Shown piece by piece: positions 24,758 through 34,076 of a stretch of DNA of 64,000 nucleotides. The notes under the pieces are model-generated. The model ran no database searches, was not told the DNA's origin, and was given only the letters and a program-made list of their open reading frames with translations. The stretch spans positions 1 through 64,000 of the forward strand of contig JADFQA010000013.1 in assembly GCA_022562055.1 (NCBI GenBank). The letters run 5' to 3'. A program made the translations under genes and the position numbers. How positions within the stretch are numbered: the first letter of the stretch is position 1; the number at the start of each line of letters is the position of its first letter. The DNA comes from Acidobacteriota bacterium (GTDB lineage: Bacteria > Actinomycetota > Acidimicrobiia > Spongiisociales > UBA5794).

Positions 24758-27400
24758 TTAACGTGCCGCGAGAATGCCCCGTTTGCGGGCAGCGTCAACA
24801 GCAGCGCCTCGTGTCGGCACGTCGAGCTTCATCAGGATGGCCGAAACGTGGTTTTCTGCTGTTCGATAGGAGACGAAAAGCCTGTCAGCAATTTCGGCGT
24901 TGGTAAGGTTCTCGGCGAGCAGTTGGAGGACCTCGGCCTGTCTAGCTGTCAGCCCCGCCGCGTGGTCTCTTGTGGAGCGCGACTTGCCGCGTGACACCAC
25001 AACACCCTGGTTCTGAAGGACCCGTCTCACCTTCGCTGCTGTGGCCGTTGCCCCGAGTTGCTCGAAAATGCGTACGGCTTCTATCTGTTCGTTCTCGCTG
25101 CCGTGCATGAGAGCAAGGCCCTCCTCGTATGGAATCGCTCGTTTCCGCCAGAACTGTGCTGACTTCGCGTAGTCGCCGCGGATGATCCAACCGTAGAAGT
25201 CCGCCGTGCCCTCGGGCACAGCGTCGAGCAGCCCAAGTTTCCACATCCAGAAAGCGAACGCACCGCTCGGCCACGGTCTTCCTGCTTGCAAACCCATCGC
25301 GAGCACCGTGCGAAGGTCGGACTTCCACTTTGTGTCGTCCTGACCTGTTAGCCACATATGCTCGGCGAGGACGGCGGCTGCCGGCTCCATGACCGTCAGC
25401 TGCTGGGCCGTCTGCGCCAGCGACCACATGCGGGTGAGCGCGGAACGTGCCGTAGATCGACCCCTTCGCGTCTGTAACGTTGCGAGTACTCGCCATGAAA
25501 GCGTGGCCGATTCGGCAGATGAGTCGACCGACTCGGACGCAGCATTTTCGGCTTCAAGCCAGGCTCCCGTCCACAATAGATATTCACTATGCATCGATCT
25601 CGCGGTGGCTTCGAGCGCGGGCGTCTCATTTCGAATGGCGGTGTCATGTGCCCTCCGTACGAAATCCATCGCTCGCCCGATGTTACGGTCATCACCCGAC
25701 ATCGAAGCCAGGTTAAGTAGCGCCCGTACCTCTTCGTGTGCATATCTGCCGCGTTGCGCCAACCTGAGGCCCTCTTCGACCAGCGACATCCCGCGCTGGT
25801 CGCCACCGCTGTACATGATCGCACCCTCAATCTCCAGTGCGATGAGAGTGGCTATCTCATCGGCAGACTCCACGGCGACCGCAGTTGCCTGCTCGGCTAG
25901 GAGCAGCGCCATTGGGATGTCTTCGTAGCTGAGCCAATTCATGAGTGCGCGGATGCTTAAGGCTTGGGCGAGATCTCCCGTCGCTCCATACGGTTCCAGA
26001 ATCCTGACGGCATCAATTAGGTAAGCCAACGCGTCAGCGTTTTTCAGATGTGACCTCATGATGCGTGCGGCGAGGGTCAAGGTTCGTGCTAGCGCTTGAT
26101 CTTCGCCGACGGATCGGCGGATTTCGATTGCCCGGTCAACAAGTGTGAGCGATGAGACGTCGTCGAGGTAGTACTCCTCTAGCGCCCAATCTTCCAAGAT
26201 GTCGGCTTGCTCGCTGATCGGCATTTGTGCGAGATGTGGTTCGAGAGCCCGGAAATGGGCAACCGCTTCGCGTGTACTCTTGCTGGCCGATGCTGCTCTC
26301 GCAGCTTTGGGAGCATGGGCGATGATCGACTGGATATCACCAGCTTCTCTTGCGTGATGCGCAAGTAGCGACGGGTCGGCGTTCGCTGAGATCTGCTTCA
26401 GCACCAGTGCGTTTAATCTGCGACGGTCGGTTGAAGAGAGCGAGGATTCGAGTGCCCTGCGCTGTAGTTCGTGGGGAAAGGTCACCGTGCCATAGTCAAT
26501 GCGGAGAAGGCCCTGTCGGACGCATTCATCCAACTGTGAGTCGGCTACATCGAGTATTTTACCAATCAGAGAAAGGTCGGCTTCACCGGGAACGACCGAG
26601 ACGAGGTCGAGAATCTGTCTGGCCCCCGTGGAAACTTTCAGAGCTCTTGCAAGCACTGAATCTTGTACTGACGTCGGTGCCGCTTCGACTCCTGACGAGA
26701 CGACTTCTGTGACGAAGAGCGGGTTTCCGTTTGTCAGGGAGTGAACCGTGGCGAGGTCGAACGGCCGATCCCCGATTATCGCGGCGGTTGCCTCGGTCGA
26801 AAACCTATTGAGACGCATTCGGATGAGGCTCCGCGGTGGGAGAGTGCCAATTACCTGGCGCAGAGGGTGGCTGGCGTCGACCTCGCTGTCGCGATATGTG
26901 AGGATCAGCAGGCCATTGGTCTGAGCAATGCGCCTAGCGAGAAACTTGATGATGTCGAGCGTTGCCTCCCCTGCCCACTGGGTATCTTCGAGCACGAGCA
27001 ATGTTGGACGCAGTGCTCGAGACAGTAGATCGAGTAGGACTTCCATGACTGCCCTACGGTCGCCGTCCGATAACGAACGTGCAACGGAGGTCTCCTCCCG
27101 AGCGATGTCCCAAATGGGTCCGAGAGGTTGAGGCGTAAGAAGGTCGTCACACGTACCGAACAGCACATGAGCCCGGTCCTCAATATCGGAAATGAATTGG
27201 CCGATGAGAGCGCTTTTGCCGATTCCTGCCTCACCGCGGATAAGGATGACGCGGCCACCCAACGAATCGAGATCGCCAACAGCTCTATTCAGTGTTTCGA
27301 TTTCAGAGTCCCGCTCAAACAGCAATACATAGCTCCTGCGTGGGGTCGCTCCGTTGTCTCGTGACGACTTGCTCGCTCGGACGTTGCCTCGGCGGGGCAT
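24758..27400 (-). CDS. LuxR-family regulator with N-terminal AAA/STAND ATPase (MalT-like)
   Basis: An 880-aa regulator. The N-terminal ATPase has Walker A IRGEAGIGKSAL at 54-65 and Walker B LLVLEDTQWAG near 135. A long helical TPR-like sensor region follows. The C-terminal 65 residues are a GerE/LuxR helix-turn-helix (LTARQAEVLQLLAENLTNAE, IADRLFVSYRTAENHVSAIL). It should bind DNA when its sensor region is engaged. It lies downstream of the amidohydrolase and IMPase genes on the same strand. Confidence 0.9.
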   Translation of the reverse strand: MPRRGNVRASKSSRDNGATPRRSYVLLFERDSEIETLNRAVGDLDSLGGRVILIRGEAGIGKSALIGQFISDIEDRAHVLFGTCDDLLTPQPLGPIWDIAREETSVARSLSDGDRRAVMEVLLDLLSRALRPTLLVLEDTQWAGEATLDIIKFLARRIAQTNGLLILTYRDSEVDASHPLRQVIGTLPPRSLIRMRLNRFSTEATAAIIGDRPFDLATVHSLTNGNPLFVTEVVSSGVEAAPTSVQDSVLARALKVSTGARQILDLVSVVPGEADLSLIGKILDVADSQLDECVRQGLLRIDYGTVTFPHELQRRALESSLSSTDRRRLNALVLKQISANADPSLLAHHAREAGDIQSIIAHAPKAARAASASKSTREAVAHFRALEPHLAQMPISEQADILEDWALEEYYLDDVSSLTLVDRAIEIRRSVGEDQALARTLTLAARIMRSHLKNADALAYLIDAVRILEPYGATGDLAQALSIRALMNWLSYEDIPMALLLAEQATAVAVESADEIATLIALEIEGAIMYSGGDQRGMSLVEEGLRLAQRGRYAHEEVRALLNLASMSGDDRNIGRAMDFVRRAHDTAIRNETPALEATARSMHSEYLLWTGAWLEAENAASESVDSSAESATLSWRVLATLQTRRGRSTARSALTRMWSLAQTAQQLTVMEPAAAVLAEHMWLTGQDDTKWKSDLRTVLAMGLQAGRPWPSGAFAFWMWKLGLLDAVPEGTADFYGWIIRGDYAKSAQFWRKRAIPYEEGLALMHGSENEQIEAVRIFEQLGATATAAKVRRVLQNQGVVVSRGKSRSTRDHAAGLTARQAEVLQLLAENLTNAEIADRLFVSYRTAENHVSAILMKLDVPTRGAAVDAARKRGILAAR

Positions 27401-27441
27401 GATTCTGGCCCGCCACCGCCCGAATTCGCAGCGACATCAGG

Positions 27442-28983
27442 CTACTCGTCCCACCACCGTACACCAGGGTCGGCGGGAACCGCAACGCCGTCAACATAGG
27501 TTTCTAAGACAACGGTAGCGCGTAGCTCATCCGGAGTGCTGGTGGTCGGGTCTCGGTCGATGACGACGAAGTCAGCCGGGCTCCCAACGCGCAGCGGCGC
27601 CGACTCCCTCAGCGCTGCTGCACTACCGACTGTGAACAGCGCCAGGGCTTGCGAAGCGGTGAGAGCTTGGTTCGGGGCGATCCCGCCCCTGTCGATTGCA
27701 GCTGCCATGCCCCAGAATGGATTAGGCGGTTCCACCGGGCAGTCCGAACCGCCCGCCAACAGCACTCCGGCGTCGATTAGCGATCGAAGCGGATATGTGA
27801 ACGGCAATCTCTGCGGTCCGACGCGCGATTCGAGCCAATCAGTTTCTGATACGAGGAACGCCGGCTGGACCGACGCGATGACTCCCGCACGTGCGATGCG
27901 TTCTATCAAGTCGCCGGTGAGCACGGATGCATGTTCGATCCGGAGTCGTCGCGGGTCGCACCCTGAGGCGATCAGACGCTCGAAACTGTCCAGGATGGCC
28001 CCTACGGCAGCGTCGCCAATTCCGTGAAATGCTACGTCACCTCCCAACGCGATCGACACCTTGGCGAGCATGGTGTCGTACTCGGTGAGTCTGAGGGTCC
28101 CAATCGTGTCGACATCGCTGAACGGTGCGCACAACGCTGCTGTGTGTGCTCCGAGAGACCCATCGGCGAACCGCTTGAGGCCCCGCCACACCAGCCGCGG
28201 CCCAGCTGCACCGATTTGGGTCCTCGCCTCGGCGAGATCATCGCCAGATTCAGCAATTACATAGGCGTAAACCTTGAGGGGCAGTTGACCGGCGACCTCA
28301 ACCATGGCGTCGACTTCGTCACCGTATCGAAGCATTGCCCCGATCGCAGTTAGACCCAGGCCGGCTAAGGCACGCATAGCTTTAACGAGGTCGCCAGCCT
28401 GGACGCGTGGCCGCGGAACCGCCGCCAAAACGGTCGCGATAGCCGTTTCGCGCAGAACTCCGTTGGGAACCCCGTTGGCATCGCGATCGAAACTTCCCCC
28501 GGCTGGATCTCGGGTGGCGGCCTCTATACCTGCGGCCTGCAATGCCATCGTGTTCGCCACCGCGACATGACCGCAGTACCTGGTAACGATGACCGGACGG
28601 TCAGCTACAGCAGCATCAAGTTCCAAGGCTGTCGGAAGTCTGCGCTCGGCCAGGTGGTCGTCATCGAGGCGGGGTGCATGGATGGGCTTCTTGTCCGGGT
28701 CTGCGGCCGCGGCTTTGCGGAGAAGACTTTGTACCTGGAAAATGGACGCCGCGGACTTGAGAGACATTCCCGCGAGGAGGTCGGCGTACCAAATAGGGTG
28801 CAGGTGGGCGTCGCGTAGCCCCGGGATTATGGTCGCTCCAGGGAACCGCTCTTGTGGAATTGCCGGCGAGCTGAGTCTGCTGTAGTCCCCGATGGCCGCC
28901 AATACGCCGTCTTCGATGAGGAGTGTGTTGCCCAAGACCGCGTCATGGCTGCGGACGCTGTCGGCGACTACAAGCTTCTTCAC
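27442..28983 (-). CDS. Amidohydrolase superfamily protein (YtcJ-like)
   Basis: A 513-aa metal-dependent hydrolase. It shows the metal motif DAHLHP near 59-64, the lysine segment LKRFADGSLGAHTA, HGIGDAA, RIEHASVL, and the C-terminal metal Asp in GGSDCPVEPPNP. The small beta-sandwich made from both termini (ADSVRSHDAVLGNTLLIEDG and SPADFVVIDRDP) is typical of the YtcJ/imidazolonepropionase-like group. The substrate is unknown. It is 11 nt downstream of the IMPase gene, so the two are probably in one operon. Confidence 0.88.
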   Translation of the reverse strand: MKKLVVADSVRSHDAVLGNTLLIEDGVLAAIGDYSRLSSPAIPQERFPGATIIPGLRDAHLHPIWYADLLAGMSLKSAASIFQVQSLLRKAAAADPDKKPIHAPRLDDDHLAERRLPTALELDAAVADRPVIVTRYCGHVAVANTMALQAAGIEAATRDPAGGSFDRDANGVPNGVLRETAIATVLAAVPRPRVQAGDLVKAMRALAGLGLTAIGAMLRYGDEVDAMVEVAGQLPLKVYAYVIAESGDDLAEARTQIGAAGPRLVWRGLKRFADGSLGAHTAALCAPFSDVDTIGTLRLTEYDTMLAKVSIALGGDVAFHGIGDAAVGAILDSFERLIASGCDPRRLRIEHASVLTGDLIERIARAGVIASVQPAFLVSETDWLESRVGPQRLPFTYPLRSLIDAGVLLAGGSDCPVEPPNPFWGMAAAIDRGGIAPNQALTASQALALFTVGSAAALRESAPLRVGSPADFVVIDRDPTTSTPDELRATVVLETYVDGVAVPADPGVRWWDE

Positions 28984-28994
28984 CGTGTTAGCCG

Positions 28995-29789
28995 CTAGGT
29001 CCGTGTGCTCAGATGAACCGGAACCGCGGGTTCGATGAGTTCGAGCAATCGGTCGTGGATCTTTCCGTTGCTTGCGATCACGATCCTCGACTCGGGGACT
29101 TGTGGAGCGCCGTGCTGGTTGGTGGTTTTGCCTCCGGCCTCTGTCAGAATGACGATGCCCGCGGCACTGTCCCAGGGCGACAGGTCGAGTTCAAAGTATG
29201 CGTCGAATCGTCCTGCTGCGACCCACGCGTAGTCGAGCGCCGCCGAGCCGAGGCGCCGGATGCCGTTGACTTCTCTGAGGACGGCCGCGAAGGGTGCAAT
29301 GTACTCGTCGGTGTAAATGTCGTGGTCGTAGGGAAACCCCGTGACTACCACGGACTGGTGCATCTTTTCGACATTGCTGACGTGAATCGGTTCGCCGTTA
29401 AGCGTTGCGCCTTCGCCACGAGACGCGGCGAATGTTTCGCTTTGAATCGGGTTGGTGATCACACCGACAAGACCGATATCGTCGTCCCACAGTGCAACCG
29501 ACACGCTAAAGAGCGGGATTCCGTGGATGAAATTCACCGTGCCGTCGAGTGGGTCGATGATCCATCGGCGTCCCGATGTTACGTCTCCTGATCCTTCTTC
29601 CGCCATGATTCCATCATCTGGCCGCAAGTCGCGCAGCAGTTCTACGATCGCCTTTTCCGAAGCCAGGTCGACCTCGGTCACAGGGTCGAGCCGTCCCTTT
29701 TGGGTCACCGAAACCCTGTCGCCAAACTTGGTTGCGAGAATTTCAGCGCCGGCGCTGGCTGCCTTAAGAGCTACGTCGAGATCGTCCAT
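28995..29789 (-). CDS. Inositol monophosphatase family protein
   Basis: A 264-aa Mg-dependent, Li-sensitive-type phosphatase. Metal ligands are in MAEEGSGDV, WIIDPLDGTVNF and SPWDSAAGIVILTEAGG. It hydrolyses inositol-1-phosphate or related sugar phosphates (or histidinol phosphate in some family members). A TAGAGT -10 lies 6 nt upstream of the ATG. It is divergent from the Lnt homologue. Confidence 0.9.
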   Translation of the reverse strand: MDDLDVALKAASAGAEILATKFGDRVSVTQKGRLDPVTEVDLASEKAIVELLRDLRPDDGIMAEEGSGDVTSGRRWIIDPLDGTVNFIHGIPLFSVSVALWDDDIGLVGVITNPIQSETFAASRGEGATLNGEPIHVSNVEKMHQSVVVTGFPYDHDIYTDEYIAPFAAVLREVNGIRRLGSAALDYAWVAAGRFDAYFELDLSPWDSAAGIVILTEAGGKTTNQHGAPQVPESRIVIASNGKIHDRLLELIEPAVPVHLSTRT

Positions 29790-29795
29790 TTGGTC

Positions 29796-29801
29796 ACTCT
29801 A
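29796..29801 (-). promoter_or_regulatory. -10 element (TAGAGT) for leaderless IMPase gene
   Basis: On the minus strand TAGAGT ends 6 nt before ATG 29789 with no ribosome binding site; predicted leaderless start. Confidence 0.45.
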
Positions 29802-29865
29802 CGGCAGTTTCGGGAGGCTGAACTCGCACAAGAACGTTGATCGCCTGTCCTTCCGGGGACAAACC

Positions 29866-31380
29866 GTGCAACCCACTAACCTCCCCTGGATGGCTGGACT
29901 CGGTGCTGCAATCTTAAGTGGACTTCTCCTGTGGGCGTCCTTCCCCCCAATCGGCTTCGGGGTGCTCGCGTTTATCGCGCCCGTCCCGTTGTTGTGGGCC
30001 ATTCGCCACTGCGAATCGGCCTTCACTGCGCTGATGTATGGGTGGGTCACAGGGGCTGTGTATTTTGGTCTGCTGCTGTTCTGGATCAGCGAACTCGGCA
30101 TGGTCGCTTGGCTTCCACTCACCTTGTACCAAGCGACGACAATGGGGGTGTTGTCCCTAGTTCTGTGGCTGTTCAAGTTGTGGCCTGAGCGCCGTTGGTG
30201 GTTCATCACGATCGGTCTCTGGGTGGGTCTCGAGATCCTTCGCAGCTACTTCCCGTTTGGCGGTTTCCCCTGGGGAGCGATCGGGTACGCAACGGCTGGG
30301 CTTCCCGGTGCAATCGGCTCCGTGCAGTGGATCGGTCCGGCGGGTTGGTCGGCGCTCACGATTGGCGTAGCCGCAGGGATCGTGCTGCTCATCGAGGAGA
30401 AATCGCAATGGCAGTACGTTGTTGACTCCAGTGTCGCGGTAATTATTCTGATCACAGCCGGTTCGTTTTTTGGCCCGTCTCCCCAGGGTCCGTTGATCAA
30501 TGTAGCGATCATCCAGGGTGGCTCACCGTGCCCTCAGGTCCACTGTCAGAACGAGAATCAGCGTATCTACGACAGTCACCTTGCGTTGACTCGCGGCCTC
30601 CCCGACCTCTCTGTTGAACTTGTCGTTTGGCCCGAGAACTCATCGGGGCCTCCCGTCTCGCCCCTCGACAATGATACGGCGCGAGATGAGATCACTGCAG
30701 AGGCGGCGCGCCTCGGGGCGTACCTTCTTGTAAGCGGTACCCTTACCCTGTCACCCGAGGAGTTCAGAAACTTCAACGTTATGTACGCGCCGGGCGGGAA
30801 TCTCGTCGGGATCTACGACAAACGTCATCCCGTCCCCTTTGGTGAGTTTGTCCCAATGCGCGAGTTGCTTTCGTTCATTCCCCAGCTCGATCAGGTACCG
30901 CGCGACATGAAACGAGGCAGCGATCCTGTCGTGTTCCAGACCCTGTTTGGTGGTATCGGATCAGTGATCTCGTTCGAGGGGGCGTTCTCTCGCTATATGC
31001 GTGAGGAAGCGCTCGAAGGAGCTCAATTGATGATTGTCGCGACCAATGAGTCGTCGTTCGGCCCGGGACCGGCGAGCGACCAGCTTTTGGGGCTGACGAG
31101 AGTGAACGCAGCCGCGGTTGGGCAAGATCTGGTTCACGCAGCAATCACCGGAAAGTCAGCGTTTGTTCAGGCTGACGGTACGGTTATCGGCGAAACGGAT
31201 CTTCTCACCGAAGAGGTGCTGGTCGGCGCTGTGCGGCTGCGTACGGGGCCTAGGACGTTGTTCACATCGCTCGGTGAGTGGTTTGGGGTGCTCTCAATGT
31301 TGGCCGCTGTCGTCGCTTTCTTGATCCCGGGTAAAGATCGGCCGCAACGGCGTTCCAGCGTCGCGCGGTCTTCGCGATAA
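29866..31380 (+). CDS. lnt: Apolipoprotein N-acyltransferase (Lnt) homologue with Cys-to-Ser at the nucleophile
   Basis: About 504 aa: some seven membrane segments (residues 9-200), a nitrilase-like catalytic domain, and a last membrane segment near the C-terminus (VLSMLAAVVAFLIPG). Lnt adds the third acyl chain to lipoproteins. The catalytic Glu257 (VVWPENSS) and Lys319 (IYDKRHPVPFGE) are present, but the nucleophile position in the expected ICFE/ICYE motif reads ISFE (Ser369). GTG 29866 is preceded by GGGGA; ATG 29890 is the alternative. The open frame further upstream overlaps IMPase and is not coding. Confidence 0.82.
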   Translation: MQPTNLPWMAGLGAAILSGLLLWASFPPIGFGVLAFIAPVPLLWAIRHCESAFTALMYGWVTGAVYFGLLLFWISELGMVAWLPLTLYQATTMGVLSLVLWLFKLWPERRWWFITIGLWVGLEILRSYFPFGGFPWGAIGYATAGLPGAIGSVQWIGPAGWSALTIGVAAGIVLLIEEKSQWQYVVDSSVAVIILITAGSFFGPSPQGPLINVAIIQGGSPCPQVHCQNENQRIYDSHLALTRGLPDLSVELVVWPENSSGPPVSPLDNDTARDEITAEAARLGAYLLVSGTLTLSPEEFRNFNVMYAPGGNLVGIYDKRHPVPFGEFVPMRELLSFIPQLDQVPRDMKRGSDPVVFQTLFGGIGSVISFEGAFSRYMREEALEGAQLMIVATNESSFGPGPASDQLLGLTRVNAAAVGQDLVHAAITGKSAFVQADGTVIGETDLLTEEVLVGAVRLRTGPRTLFTSLGEWFGVLSMLAAVVAFLIPGKDRPQRRSSVARSSR

Positions 31381-31408
31381 TTGCCACTGGATTCGGCGCG
31401 AGCGAGAT

Positions 31409-32701
31409 CTAGATGGATTTCTCGTAAGCCGTAATTGCGGCGTCGAGGATATCGATTCCCTTGTCAAGGTCGTCCATCGTGACGTTGAGGGGCGGGACGA
31501 ATCGGATGACGTTACCGTCGGGACCGCAATTGAGAATGAACATTTTGTTCTCGCGTGCGTACGCCCCTACCGATTTCCATGCATCTTGGTTTGGTGTGTT
31601 GCCGGTGCTCACGAGTTCGATACCGATCATAAGGCCGAGGCCGCGTACGTCTCCGATGGTCGGGTGGTGTTCCCTCATGTCGTTGAATCGACCGAGCGCG
31701 TGAACCGAGCGTTCCGTGACACCGGAGATAACGTCTCGCAACGCATCCACGGTCGCCATCGACGCAGCGCACGCGACCGGGTTGCCGCCGAACGTAGACC
31801 CGTGTGAACCGGGCGGCCATTTCTCAAGGAGTTGCGTGGATGCACCAAGTGCTGAGAGCGGGAACCCGTTCGCAATGGCCTTACCCATAACAAGTATGTC
31901 CGGTTTGACGTCGTACACCTGACTGGTGAACCAATCACCGGTACGACCGAATCCGGTCTGTATCTCATCAAAGATCAATTTGATGCCGTGTTCATCAGCA
32001 AGGTCGCGGATCGCCGCGAGGAAATGCCTTGTGGCCGGGTAGTACCCGCCTTCTCCCTGCACCGGCTCGATTAAGAAACACGCTACCTCGTGCGGCGTGA
32101 TTTCGTGCTTGAACATCAGTCGTAGTTCGTCTAACGCCCGCTCAGTCGCGGCGTCCTGGCTCACACCCCAGCGGTAGGGGTGTGGGAACGGTGTGACAAA
32201 CACGGACCCGACCAGAGGGTGATACCCCTGGCGATATGCAGCCTTTGACGTTGTGTACGACACGGCTCCCATGGTGCGTCCGTGAAACCCGCCGCGAAAC
32301 ACAATGACACCCTGGCGTCCGGTCGTTTTGCGGGCTAGTTTTACGGCACCTTCGATCGCCTCCGATCCTGAGTTCATAAAGAAGAACTTGTCGATCCCCT
32401 CCGGAGTGACTTCCTGGAGCCGATTGGCGGCACCGAGCAAGCTATCGAACCGGAACACGCCCCCGGCGTGCCAGAGCTTGTCAACTTGGGCGTGGACGGC
32501 CGCCTTGACGTCGGGGTGTTGGTGCCCAAGGTTGCTGACGGCAATGCCACATGCGAAGTCGAGGTATGAGTCGCCGTCCTTGGTGGTGACGTAACTCCCG
32601 CTCCCGCCGACGATCTCGACGTCAGTGTCCCAGGAGACGAGCGGGGCAATGACGCGTGCATACTGCGATGCAACTTGTGACGAGGATACGTTGTTGTCCA
32701 T
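31409..32701 (-). CDS. gabT: Class III aminotransferase (4-aminobutyrate aminotransferase-like)
   Basis: A 430-aa fold-type I PLP enzyme. Motifs: YLDFACGIAVSNLGHQHPDV, MNSGSEAIEGAVKLARKTTG, FRGGFHGRTMGAVSYT, EPVQGEGGYYP, LIFDEIQTGFGRTG (cofactor Asp) and the Schiff-base Lys in LVMGKAIANGFPLSA. The pattern fits GABA/acetylornithine transaminases, with GabT the closer guess. ATG 32701 matches the family N-terminus. It is convergent with lnt. Confidence 0.85.
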   Translation of the reverse strand: MDNNVSSSQVASQYARVIAPLVSWDTDVEIVGGSGSYVTTKDGDSYLDFACGIAVSNLGHQHPDVKAAVHAQVDKLWHAGGVFRFDSLLGAANRLQEVTPEGIDKFFFMNSGSEAIEGAVKLARKTTGRQGVIVFRGGFHGRTMGAVSYTTSKAAYRQGYHPLVGSVFVTPFPHPYRWGVSQDAATERALDELRLMFKHEITPHEVACFLIEPVQGEGGYYPATRHFLAAIRDLADEHGIKLIFDEIQTGFGRTGDWFTSQVYDVKPDILVMGKAIANGFPLSALGASTQLLEKWPPGSHGSTFGGNPVACAASMATVDALRDVISGVTERSVHALGRFNDMREHHPTIGDVRGLGLMIGIELVSTGNTPNQDAWKSVGAYARENKMFILNCGPDGNVIRFVPPLNVTMDDLDKGIDILDAAITAYEKSI

Positions 32702-32840
32702 GTGGCATTCTGTCACATGACACGGGGGTCCGGAGCGCACCGGACCAAGGTGGCGCGGCGTATGTCGGCGGTGTTCGTGAATGCTAACGACGGGCCGGAC
32801 ACGTGTGGTGTATCCGGTCCGTGCTGGTGGTCTGATGTAG

Positions 32841-33830
32841 CTAGCCGAGCAGGCCGGTGGTCTTGGCCTGCTGCTCAATCCACTCGTATGTTGGGCGGAG
32901 GCCATCTTCAAGCGTGGTCGACGGTTCCCAACCGAGGACCTCGTTGAGGAACGTATTGTCACTGTTGCGACCTCTGACGCCTTGCGGTCCGTCGACATGT
33001 TCAATCACTAACTCGGACATGCCGGCGATGTTCGCAATGATGTGTGCGAGTTCGTTGATGCTCACCATGCGATCGCGGCCAAGGTTCACGGGCGCGTCGT
33101 TGAGACCCTCGGCGTCCATGATCCGTTCGAGACCCTCGATACAGTCGTCGATGTGCATGAAGCTGCGAGTCTGCTCGCCGTCACCCCAGATTTCGACGGG
33201 ACCGCCCTTGTGGATTGCAACGGCGACCTTGCGACACAATGCCGCCGGAGCCTTCTCTCTTCCGCCGTTCCAGGTGCCACGAGGACCGTACACGTTGTGG
33301 AAGCGAACCGACCGCACCACCGGAAGGAGTCCTTCCATGTTGTAGTAGTGCACGATCTTCTCAGAGGTCAGTTTTTCCCACCCGTAGGCATCCTCGGGAT
33401 CTGCTGGATACGCCTGATCCTCCCGCAACGGCGTCACGTCTGTGACCTTCTGCGCTCCGGCGGGGTAGACGCAGGCTGAACTTGTGTAGAGGTATCTGCC
33501 GACGCCGGCGTTTGCCGCGGCGTGGACGGAGTTCAGGTTGATCAGCAGGTTGCTGTGGATGATCTCGGCGTGGTGAGACGAGATGAACCCCATGCCACCC
33601 ATGTCCGCGGCCAGTGCGTACACATCGTCAAAACCGCCAGTAACCGCAAAGGCTTTTTCTGCTGCGTCCTTTTCCCGTAGATCGAGCATCAAAAACTCGT
33701 CAGCGGTGGTTTCGCCGAATTCGGTGCCTTTTATGTCGACACCCCGTACCCAGTATCCGCGCTCCTTGAGCCGGGTCACCAAATGATGACCAATAAACCC
33801 GCCTGCGCCCGTCACTAATGCCTTCTTCAC
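32841..33830 (-). CDS. NAD-dependent epimerase, GDP-mannose 3,5-epimerase-like
   Basis: A 329-aa extended SDR. NAD motif GAGGFIGHH is at residues 8-16. The string LAADMGGMGFI, the catalytic SSACVYP and YGWEKL (Tyr/Lys), and FHNVYGPRGTWNGGREKAPA are hallmarks of GDP-mannose 3,5-epimerase, which makes GDP-L-galactose/gulose. GTG 33830 is preceded by AAGGTGG. It fits with the GDP-sugar genes gmd and fcl 4-5 kb away. Confidence 0.85.
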   Translation of the reverse strand: MKKALVTGAGGFIGHHLVTRLKERGYWVRGVDIKGTEFGETTADEFLMLDLREKDAAEKAFAVTGGFDDVYALAADMGGMGFISSHHAEIIHSNLLINLNSVHAAANAGVGRYLYTSSACVYPAGAQKVTDVTPLREDQAYPADPEDAYGWEKLTSEKIVHYYNMEGLLPVVRSVRFHNVYGPRGTWNGGREKAPAALCRKVAVAIHKGGPVEIWGDGEQTRSFMHIDDCIEGLERIMDAEGLNDAPVNLGRDRMVSINELAHIIANIAGMSELVIEHVDGPQGVRGRNSDNTFLNEVLGWEPSTTLEDGLRPTYEWIEQQAKTTGLLG

Positions 33831-34076
33831 TGTTCCACCTTTTTGTTGTGTGGTCGGTCTTGCAGACCTTCCGAATATAGATCGCCCGCTGTGCGCCCGC
33901 CCTGGCTGGCCGCCCGATCAGGTATCGGGTGAGGTCTCGGACGGGTACCGCTACTCTGAGTGGTCGATTAACGCCTCTATGTGGCATAGTAAACGTCTTA
34001 TCACGATCGGTCTAGGCGTTTTTCTGGAGTCGGCGATTTTCGTCCCGGGCGCCCTCGTGCAGCATTCCGAAGCCTG
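33831..34076. other. Intergenic region between epimerase and purM
   Basis: It carries the epimerase ribosome site at its left end. An open plus-strand frame crosses it into purM but reads nothing recognisable and is judged non-coding. Confidence 0.4.

Noticed and set aside
29452-29865. Long N-terminal extension of the Lnt frame over the IMPase gene
   Set aside because: This part is Ser/Arg-rich shadow of IMPase on the other strand; Lnt begins with its first membrane segment after GTG 29866.
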